Assembly (NCBI GenBank): GCA_016926315.1
Contig: JAFGOU010000170.1
Coordinates: 1 to 5,069 of the forward strand
DNA: 5,069 nucleotides
Reading direction: 5' to 3'
DNA from: Chitinispirillaceae bacterium
GTDB lineage: Bacteria; Fibrobacterota; Chitinivibrionia; Chitinivibrionales; Chitinispirillaceae
The notes beneath the pieces were generated by a model that was given only the letters and a program-made list of their open reading frames with translations, did not search any database and was not told where the DNA came from. The number at the start of each line of letters is the position of its first letter. Within the stretch, counting starts at the first letter, position 1. Below, one piece after another: positions 1 through 5,069 of this stretch. The translations under genes and the position numbers were made by a program.

Positions 1-486
1 CGGTATATCCGGGCGGCCGGGCTGCGGTCAACCGTTCTCAGGCCGGTATTTTTCATGGAGAACCTTCTTGCGCCCGATACGCTTTCGGCTATAGGCTCAG
101 GCAGCCTGCCGCTCGGCCTTGATCCCGAAAAGCCGCTGCAGATGATCGCCGTGGAAGATATCGGCGCTTTCGCTGCGCTGGCGTTCGACAATCCCCTGGG
201 ATATGTCGGCGAGTCGATCGACATCGCCGGCGATGAACTGACCGGGCCCCGGATGGCCGAAGTGCTGAGCCGGGTACTTGACCATGCCGTCACCTGTCGT
301 CAGATACCCATCGAACATATCCGGGCGTTCGACAATGACTACGCCGCCATGGTGGAGTGGTTCAATGCGAAAGGATATGAGGCTGACATTCCCGCCCTGC
401 GCAAAATCCGCCCGGCGCTCATATCATTCGAACAATGGGCGACTGCGCGTAAGCCGGAATTGGAGGCGGTGCCCGCACCGGTTTAA
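1..486 (+). CDS. NmrA-like NAD(P)-binding oxidoreductase, C-terminal part (5' end outside window)
   Basis: This is the last 161 codons of a protein of the NmrA-like/atypical short-chain dehydrogenase family, soluble proteins that bind NAD(P) and act as redox sensors or as reductases on small molecules. The reading frame is open from base 1, so the ATG at 55 is internal and not the start. Fragment residues 7-21 (GLRSTVLRPVFFMEN) match the conserved 'T-x-L-R-P-x-x-F-M-E-N' segment that follows the active-site region in this family. Residues 51-62 (VEDIGAFAALAF) match the 'V-x-D-I-G' helix, and residues 127-147 match the usual C-terminus ending in a 'FEQW' motif. The N-terminal GxxGxxG dinucleotide-binding loop is not in the window, so cofactor and substrate cannot be judged. 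The gene ends with TAA and converges on the kinase gene 73 bases away. Nothing links it functionally to the Kai cluster. Confidence 0.88.
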   Translation, partial: RYIRAAGLRSTVLRPVFFMENLLAPDTLSAIGSGSLPLGLDPEKPLQMIAVEDIGAFAALAFDNPLGYVGESIDIAGDELTGPRMAEVLSRVLDHAVTCRQIPIEHIRAFDNDYAAMVEWFNAKGYEADIPALRKIRPALISFEQWATARKPELEAVPAPV

Positions 487-559
487 TACGGGGACTGAAC
501 ACCGCCCCGTTGTCACGCGGGAATTCTTTCCTGCAACCGGCGGAAGGCGGTGACGGCGG

Positions 560-3500
560 TTATCCGACTGTGGCCGGCCTCTTTTTCAGCCTGCCGTCGA
601 TCATCTCCCTCAGCCGCGTGAAATCGATGGGTTTGGCGATGTAATCGTCAAACCCATCGCCCCCGGGTTCATGTTCCGGCGTCAGTCCGCTTACCGCGAT
701 GATATAGGGATTTGATCCGTCGCTCAATGCTCTTATACGCCGCGACAGTTCATAACCGTCCATATCGGGCAGCCGGATATCGAGCAGCACGACGTCGGGT
801 ATGAGTTCTCCCGCGATCGTGAGTGCCGTCGCTCCGTTTTCGGCGGACTTGACTATGTCTCCCGTCTCCCGCAGGATCTCGGCGATGATTTCCGCGATGC
901 CGGAATCGTCGTCCACCACGAGAATACGCAGCGGTTCCGCTTTTCCGTTGTTTGACACCGGGGACACAGGTTTTCCCCGGCGCGCTTTCCTGCTTGACGG
1001 TCCTGAAATCAGCGCCTCGCGCACCGCGGCGGCGAGCTGTTCCGGTGAAAATGGTTTGGCCAGTAGACGGGCGCCCGCCATGAGTTTTCCCTGTTTTATG
1101 CTGTTGTCGGCATCGTATCCCGACATATAGAGCGTAACCATCTCCGGCCGCTCCGCCGAAAGCACCTTCGACACCTCCCATCCGCTTGCGCCCGGCAACA
1201 CGACATCGGACAGCAACAGATCGATCGGTCCGGTATGACTTCGTGAAAGCGAAATCGCCTTATCAGCGCCGGATGCCGCAAGCACATGATAGCCGAGGTC
1301 GCCGAGTTCGAGAGACACGAACTCGCGCGCCATGTGGTTGTCTTCGGCGACAAGGATCGTTTTGCCCGCTTCCCTCCCTGAACTTCCGGCGCCGTCCGGC
1401 GAACCGGCCCGGATTTTTTCTTTGCATTGGGGAAGGTATATCTTGAAGGTCGTCCCTTTGCCGGGTTCGCTGTAAACCCGGATTGCACCCGCGCTCTGGC
1501 GAATGGTGCCGTACGCCGTGGAAAGCCCCAGTCCCGACCCCGCGCCGAACGGCCGGGTGGTGAAAAACGGTTCGAATATTTTTTCCATCGTTGTTTTATC
1601 CATACCGCACCCCGTATCCGAAATCGCCAGCATGACGTAAGGTCCGGGCGCGACGGGGTCCTTACCGTAGGGGTGACTGTCGCCGAGCGTCACGTCCGCG
1701 GTTTGAAATTCGAGTTTTCCTCCATCAGGCATCGCGTTGCGCCCGTTGACCGCCAGATTGACGATCACCTGTTCGAGCTGGACCGGGTCGGCTTTTACAT
1801 GGCCGAGTTCCTGTTGAAGATCGTAAGAGACTTCAACATCTTCGCCGAGCGTGTGCCTGAGCAGGGGCTTGATTTTGATGATAAGATCGTTCAACGATAA
1901 CACCTCCGGCTGCAGCATCTGCCTCCTGCTGAAGGCGAGAAGCCGGTGCGTCAAGGTCGCGGCGCTTTTCGCCGCCTGCCCGATATGCTCGATATTGTCG
2001 CGCAGGGGATTTTCAAAGTCGAGTTTGCGCAGAGTTCGGTGCGCGTAACCGATGACCACCTGCATCATGTTGTTGAAATCGTGGGCGATCCCGCCCGCGA
2101 GCTGTCCCAGCGCCTCCATTTTCTGGGCGTGGAGCAGCTGTTCCTGGCTGTTACGGAGTTCGGCGGTGCGTTGCTCCACGAGCTTTTCCAGGCTGAAGCG
2201 GTATTCCTTCAACTCCCGTTCGGATTTCATCCGGACCATGGCGATCGCGACCTGATTGGCTGCCGCCTGCATCAGGGCGAGATCCTCACCGCTGAAAACA
2301 TCCCTGCTTCTCGTGCCGAACGACAGTGTGCCCATAACCCTGCCGTCGGGACCGATAAGGGGAAAGGCGCAGTAGGCCCTGACGCCGAACGATCTCACCA
2401 GGCCGACGCGTTCATCGGAGGAATCCTGGATGTGGTCGATGACCATGCGGCGTCCTTCGCGGGCCGCGTCTCCGCTCAAGGCTTCGCCCAAATCAAGGGT
2501 CGCCCGTTTTTTCGCATCATCAGTTTCGATACCAGCCCATGCGTTAAGCCGCAGGTTTCCGGTGCCGGTATCAAGGAGAAAATTGAAAAAGACATGACAG
2601 TCAAGGAATTGCAGGACCTTGTTGCACAACAATGTGATGGCCTCCTCCATATCGCGCACCTGCAGGAGACCGCTTGCCGTAAGCGCGAGAAACTCGTAAC
2701 GCTTCAGTGCGTTTTTCTGTTCTTCCAGCATTTTTTCCCGTTCGGTCTCCCGCAGTTCCTTCTGAATCCACGCATAGAGCACCGGCGCGATGCGCCGCGC
2801 GATGCCGTCGGCGAATTCCCGGTCGTCATCGGTGTAGCCGCCCATCTTGTTTGCCTGGTTCAGCAGGCCGACCACCTGATCCTGAAAGACGATCGGCGTG
2901 GCGAGATTGCCATCGATCGCCACATGTCCCCGCGGCACCGCCTGCGCCTCGTTTGTAAACAACGACCTCTTCTCCCGCAGTGCCCGGGCCCACAGGCCCT
3001 TCCACTTCTCCGGGGGATAATGAATGCACTTCCCTTCCACTTCGCAGGTGGCCAGCATTGCGGAGAGACTGGGGCAGATGAGATGTCCCGGTTCGGAAAT
3101 ATATCCCAGAACGCCGTGGCGGCTTCCGGTGCCCTCAAGGATGGCGGTCAACGCCTTGTCAAACAGTTCGTCCCCCGTCGCCTCAATGAAAATACGAAGC
3201 ACCCTGTTGGCGAGCAGGGTCTCGCTATGTTCCTTCCGCAAATGTTCTTCATGCCGCTTGCGCCCGGTGATATCCATGCAGATGCCCGACATGAGCAGCG
3301 GCAAGCCGACGCTGTCATATTGCGTCCTGCCGATGGCGCGGATCCAGCGCACCCCGCCCCCCGCCGGGACGATGCGGTACTCGCTGTCAAGCAAGGCGCG
3401 GTTTTTTACCGCGGCGTCGATACGCTCCCCGGCGACAATCAGGTCGTCCGGATGAAGCAGTTTTCTCCAGGTATCGAACGACGCTTCGGCGCAGGAGGAA

Positions 3501-4246
3501 TCCACGCCGAAAAGCCTGAAAAGCTCGCCGGACCATTCAAGGTTCCCCGTTGGTATGTTCCAGACCCAGGTGCCGATGCCGGCGGAGTCCTGGGCGAACC
3601 GCAGCCGCTCCTCGCTTTCTTCCAGCGCACGCTTGGATGCCAGCGCGTCTTCCATGAGATTGAGCGCGGCGGTGCGCGACTCGCGAAGTTGCCGCTGCGC
3701 GGCATCCATTTCTTCCTGGTGTTTGCGCAGTTCCGCAAGCGTTTGCGCCGACGCCTCGAGTTCGGTGAGATCCGAAATCACGATACAGGCATTCTCGGTA
3801 TCGCCCGCCTGCAGCATAACGGCCGCAAGCTGCACTGGAACCCGCGTCTTGTCGGCCGCAAAAAAATCCATGCGTTTTTGGACCGGACCTGCTTGCACAT
3901 TTAATAAAATCGAAGCCAATTCGTCCCGTTGACTTTCAGCCACAAAATTCCAAAGCGGCCGGCCCAGCAGGGACGAATCAGGCGTCCGCATCAAATCGCG
4001 GAACCGTTTGTTGCAGTACTGGATGGCGCCGTCCTTGGATATGGTGACCGCGCCTTCGTACATCGTCTCCACCAGCAGGCGGTAGACGGTCTCAACGCCG
4101 GTGAGCGAAAAAACCTGCGCGCCCGCATCGCCCTCCACGACGATTGCGTCCACCTGGCCGCCGCGGATGGCGGCGAGCGCGTCCTGCGCCTCGTCGAGCC
4201 GGCGGCGCAACTCCTCGTTTTCGCCCCTGAGTTCTTCCTTCATCAT
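560..4246 (-). CDS. Soluble hybrid sensor histidine kinase, PAS-PAS-GAF-GAF-HisKA-HATPase-REC-REC, Kai-linked
   Basis: A 1228-residue cytoplasmic kinase with no membrane segment. Residues 3-27 are a charged coiled coil leading into a '[13 protein letters not shown]' element often seen at the front of such kinases. PAS 1 is about 51-165 and a coiled coil about 166-213. PAS 2 is about 214-330, with the 'LHPDD' and 'MDITGRK' marks of the PAS_3 type. GAF 1 is about 345-495, GAF 2 about 520-675, and a coiled coil about 675-710. HisKA has phospho-acceptor His722 in GGIAHDFNN. The HATPase has N-box [10 protein letters not shown] (830-839), DTGCGM (877-882), FEPFF (891-895) and GSGLGLS (903-909). REC 1 (961-1080) has Glu968/Asp969, Asp1014 and Lys1064. 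REC 2 (1106-1222) has Asp1112/Asp1113, Asp1156 and Lys1205. All catalytic residues are present. The frame stays open upstream to 4444, but that part overlaps kaiB in another frame and is Arg/Pro-rich shadow. I chose the ATG at 4246, which overlaps the kaiB stop. The in-frame ATG at 4243 has better spacing to the ribosome site and is equally possible. There is no output or HPt domain. The Kai role is inferred from context. Confidence 0.93.
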   Translation of the reverse strand: MMKEELRGENEELRRRLDEAQDALAAIRGGQVDAIVVEGDAGAQVFSLTGVETVYRLLVETMYEGAVTISKDGAIQYCNKRFRDLMRTPDSSLLGRPLWNFVAESQRDELASILLNVQAGPVQKRMDFFAADKTRVPVQLAAVMLQAGDTENACIVISDLTELEASAQTLAELRKHQEEMDAAQRQLRESRTAALNLMEDALASKRALEESEERLRFAQDSAGIGTWVWNIPTGNLEWSGELFRLFGVDSSCAEASFDTWRKLLHPDDLIVAGERIDAAVKNRALLDSEYRIVPAGGGVRWIRAIGRTQYDSVGLPLLMSGICMDITGRKRHEEHLRKEHSETLLANRVLRIFIEATGDELFDKALTAILEGTGSRHGVLGYISEPGHLICPSLSAMLATCEVEGKCIHYPPEKWKGLWARALREKRSLFTNEAQAVPRGHVAIDGNLATPIVFQDQVVGLLNQANKMGGYTDDDREFADGIARRIAPVLYAWIQKELRETEREKMLEEQKNALKRYEFLALTASGLLQVRDMEEAITLLCNKVLQFLDCHVFFNFLLDTGTGNLRLNAWAGIETDDAKKRATLDLGEALSGDAAREGRRMVIDHIQDSSDERVGLVRSFGVRAYCAFPLIGPDGRVMGTLSFGTRSRDVFSGEDLALMQAAANQVAIAMVRMKSERELKEYRFSLEKLVEQRTAELRNSQEQLLHAQKMEALGQLAGGIAHDFNNMMQVVIGYAHRTLRKLDFENPLRDNIEHIGQAAKSAATLTHRLLAFSRRQMLQPEVLSLNDLIIKIKPLLRHTLGEDVEVSYDLQQELGHVKADPVQLEQVIVNLAVNGRNAMPDGGKLEFQTADVTLGDSHPYGKDPVAPGPYVMLAISDTGCGMDKTTMEKIFEPFFTTRPFGAGSGLGLSTAYGTIRQSAGAIRVYSEPGKGTTFKIYLPQCKEKIRAGSPDGAGSSGREAGKTILVAEDNHMAREFVSLELGDLGYHVLAASGADKAISLSRSHTGPIDLLLSDVVLPGASGWEVSKVLSAERPEMVTLYMSGYDADNSIKQGKLMAGARLLAKPFSPEQLAAAVREALISGPSSRKARRGKPVSPVSNNGKAEPLRILVVDDDSGIAEIIAEILRETGDIVKSAENGATALTIAGELIPDVVLLDIRLPDMDGYELSRRIRALSDGSNPYIIAVSGLTPEHEPGGDGFDDYIAKPIDFTRLREMIDGRLKKRPATVG

Positions 4247-4584
4247 TTTTCCCTTGGTACCAGGTCCATGCCGAAGAGCAGCTTTTGCTCGTCGTGCATG
4301 TCGCCGATGAACCGGCGCAGGGGCGCCGGCAGCAGTTTGACCAGCGTCGGCACCGCCACGATCTGCTCGCCCTTTATCAGGGCCGGTTTCTGGTAGATGT
4401 CGATGATCTCCAGTTCGTACCGTCGGGCGAGGTGCTTCTCGCAAAAGCCGGTAACGCGCCGGATGGCGTCCGCGGAGCGCGGAGTCATCCCCGCGACGTA
4501 GAGGCGCAGGATAAATGTGGCGTGCTTCAGCCTTCTGGCTGCCGCGATGACGGCCTTTGTTTCCTTGCTGGTCCTAACGGGCAT
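4243..4584 (-). CDS. kaiB: KaiB-family circadian clock-like protein, second copy (113 aa)
   Basis: A KaiB-domain protein with a thioredoxin-like fold; the family binds the KaiC hexamer and, in cyanobacteria, changes fold to do so. Residues 25-109 cover the domain: ILRLYVAG (25-32), TPRS (34-37), YELEIIDI (56-63), the proline-rich [18 protein letters not shown] stretch (74-91), FIGD (92-95) and FGMD (104-107). The length is close to the usual ~100 residues plus a basic N-terminal extension of about 20 residues. The start is supported by an AAGGAGGG sequence just upstream. The core is about 50% identical to the neighbouring KaiB by hand alignment (42 of 83 positions). The Gly and Asp that match the fold-switch positions G89 and D91 of Thermosynechococcus KaiB are kept (G105, D107), while the Tyr94 position is Pro110. 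The stop codon overlaps the kinase start as ATGA, so the two are probably translated together. It is the more diverged copy and may serve the kinase rather than KaiC; that is inference. Confidence 0.93.
   Translation of the reverse strand: MPVRTSKETKAVIAAARRLKHATFILRLYVAGMTPRSADAIRRVTGFCEKHLARRYELEIIDIYQKPALIKGEQIVAVPTLVKLLPAPLRRFIGDMHDEQKLLFGMDLVPREK
4251..4255 (-). promoter_or_regulatory. Ribosome binding site of the hybrid kinase, inside kaiB
   Basis: AAGGG on the minus strand within the final codons of the second kaiB. It is 4 bases from the ATG at 4246 and 7 bases from the in-frame ATG at 4243. The spacing slightly favours the second ATG. Either choice places the kinase start on the kaiB stop codon and rules out the much longer upstream extension of the open frame. 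Confidence 0.65.
4340..4365. repeat. 26-bp direct repeat, copy within the second kaiB
   Basis: Identical over 26 bases to 4708-4733. It encodes the conserved QIVAVPTLV loop of KaiB, with the same codon used at every position. It is a coding repeat from kaiB paralogy, not a mobile or regulatory repeat. Confidence 0.85.
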
Positions 4585-4587
4585 GTA

Positions 4588-4595
4588 CCCTCCTT
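4588..4595 (-). promoter_or_regulatory. Strong ribosome binding site of the second kaiB
   Basis: AAGGAGGG on the minus strand, with 3 bases between its last G and the ATG at 4584 (about 4-5 from the AAGGAG core). It is the strongest Shine-Dalgarno sequence in the window and fixes the start of the 113-residue KaiB, including its basic N-terminal extension. It sits in the 23-base gap between the two kaiB genes. Confidence 0.8.
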
Positions 4596-4607
4596 CGGTT
4601 GTCGGCG

Positions 4608-4922
4608 TTACGCCATGATGCGTTCACGGATGTCCAGCCCTACCAGCACCCGCTCGGTATTGGAAAGATCTCCTATGATTTTCTTGATCGGCTCCGGCAG
4701 TTTACGCACCAGCGTCGGCACCGCCACGATCTGGTCGCCGCGCGCCAGCGCCGGGTTTTTGATCAGGTCGATGATCTCGATGCGGTAGCGGCCGGCCAGG
4801 TGCTCATCGCAGATGCGCTGCAGGTTCGCGAACGCCTTTACCGCGCGCGGAGTCTTGCCCGCGATGTACAGGCGCAGTTCCCATTCCTTTTTCTTAGCGT
4901 GCTTCGAATCGGTGGGGGTCAT
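4608..4922 (-). CDS. kaiB: KaiB-family circadian clock-like protein, first copy (104 aa)
   Basis: A canonical-length KaiB, expected to be cytoplasmic and to bind KaiC. Visible family marks are ELRLYIAG (15-22), TPRAVKA (24-30), [15 protein letters not shown] (46-60), the loop [18 protein letters not shown] (64-81), IIGDLSN (82-88) and the terminal VLVGLDIRE (92-100). The cis-proline region and the Gly and Asp matching fold-switch positions G89/D91 of Thermosynechococcus KaiB are present (G95, D97). The Tyr94 position is Glu100, and the acidic C-terminal tail of cyanobacterial KaiB is absent. It starts 5 bases after the putative kaiC stop, with AAGGG 8 bases before the ATG, and ends 23 bases before the second kaiB. 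Of the two copies this is closer to typical KaiB and is the likelier KaiC partner. The first 12 residues are lysine-rich and unconserved. Confidence 0.95.
   Translation of the reverse strand: MTPTDSKHAKKKEWELRLYIAGKTPRAVKAFANLQRICDEHLAGRYRIEIIDLIKNPALARGDQIVAVPTLVRKLPEPIKKIIGDLSNTERVLVGLDIRERIMA
4708..4733. repeat. 26-bp direct repeat, copy within the first kaiB
   Basis: Partner of the repeat at 4340-4365, at the same codons of the other kaiB. The match stops abruptly on the left and continues for five more bases after one mismatch on the right. Confidence 0.85.
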
Positions 4923-4927
4923 CGTTT

Positions 4928-5069
4928 CTACCCTTTCTTTTCGCGACTGTTTTCCCTATAATCGGCGCGGCGCGCGCGGGACATCGTGGTCCGGTCGCGG
5001 CGTACGGTATCGAGCCGCGCGTTCTCCTCAATCGTTTCGCGGGCGGCTGCCGCCTCCGCGCCGGCGAGC
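4928..5069 (-). CDS. kaiC: Probable KaiC C-terminal tail (5' end outside window)
   Basis: On the minus strand one frame is open from the right edge to a TAG at 4928-4930, giving the last 46 codons of a gene. It begins [20 protein letters not shown] and ends in a very basic, charged stretch (residues 23-46, ending SREKKG). The composition is a charged, Ala/Arg/Glu-rich helix, as in the C-terminal tails of KaiC proteins outside cyanobacteria, and the opening 'L-x-G-x-x-x-x-A' fits the end of the last KaiC domain. The assignment rests mainly on position: it lies 5 bases ahead of a kaiB, where kaiC normally sits. No ATPase motif (Walker A/B, catalytic Glu pair, phosphorylation Ser/Thr) lies inside the window, so this cannot be confirmed here. 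A second frame is also open through the region but gives an Arg/Pro-rich product and runs into kaiB, so I rejected it. Confidence 0.6.
   Translation of the reverse strand, partial: LAGAEAAAARETIEENARLDTVRRDRTTMSRARRADYRENSREKKG
4931..4935 (-). promoter_or_regulatory. Ribosome binding site of the first kaiB
   Basis: AAGGG on the minus strand, 8 bases before the ATG at 4922. It lies inside the last codons of the putative kaiC, so ribosomes ending kaiC could restart on kaiB. Confidence 0.65.

Noticed and set aside
55..486. ATG at 55 as the true start of a 143-residue protein
   Set aside because: The frame continues upstream to the window edge with family-conserved residues immediately before this Met, so it is internal.
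488..510. Hairpin ACGGGG / CCCCGT with an 11-base loop after the NmrA-like gene
   Set aside because: The 6-bp stem is perfect, but no T-run follows on either strand, so it is not a convincing intrinsic terminator. Other short inverted repeats in 500-561 are no better.
1946..3904. A 652-codon open frame on the plus strand, opposite the kinase
   Set aside because: It lies wholly antisense to PAS, GAF and kinase domains with clear homology. It has no recognisable domain or ribosome site, and is explained by GC-rich codon use in the true gene.
4247..4444. A 66-codon upstream extension of the kinase frame
   Set aside because: It overlaps the conserved part of kaiB in another frame, is Arg/Pro/Gly-rich without domain character, and the ribosome site at 4251-4255 points to the downstream ATG.
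4585..4607. Possible internal promoter between the two kaiB genes
   Set aside because: Only 23 bases, filled by the ribosome binding site; no -35/-10 pair is visible.
4285..4961. Two plus-strand open frames opposite the kaiB genes that resemble each other
   Set aside because: Their similarity is the antisense mirror of the kaiB paralogy; no independent coding evidence is seen.

Overview
The window holds the 3' part of a kaiC–kaiB–kaiB–histidine kinase gene cluster on the minus strand. It meets, tail to tail, the end of an unrelated NmrA-type oxidoreductase gene on the plus strand. GC content is high and third codon positions are GC-rich. The organism is a non-cyanobacterial bacterium: the gene order and the PAS/GAF hybrid kinase resemble the Kai loci of Proteobacteria, Desulfobacterota and similar groups. 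No marker gene fixes the phylum, so this placement is a low-confidence inference.

Layout from left to right. Positions 1-486 (+) are the C-terminal 161 codons of an NmrA-like NAD(P)-binding protein whose N-terminus lies outside the window. Positions 487-559 are a short convergent intergenic gap without a convincing terminator. Positions 560-4246 (-) encode a 1228-residue soluble hybrid sensor kinase with the order PAS-PAS-GAF-GAF-HisKA-HATPase-REC-REC. Positions 4243-4584 (-) and 4608-4922 (-) encode two tandem KaiB proteins that are about half identical over their cores. Positions 4928-5069 (-) are an open reading frame running off the right edge, best read as the C-terminal tail of KaiC.

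The four minus-strand genes are packed with gaps of 5 and 23 bases and a 4-base ATGA overlap, and each start has a Shine-Dalgarno sequence. They are almost certainly one transcript, with its promoter beyond the right edge. KaiC is an ATPase/autokinase and KaiB binds it. The kinase, coupled in translation to the second KaiB, is the natural candidate for reading or setting the Kai state. It has no DNA-binding output domain, so its signal must leave through its two receivers or through a partner outside the window. No kaiA is visible. The most notable point is the pairing of two diverged KaiBs with a kinase whose GAF-kinase-receiver core recalls CikA but whose receivers look fully phosphorylatable.
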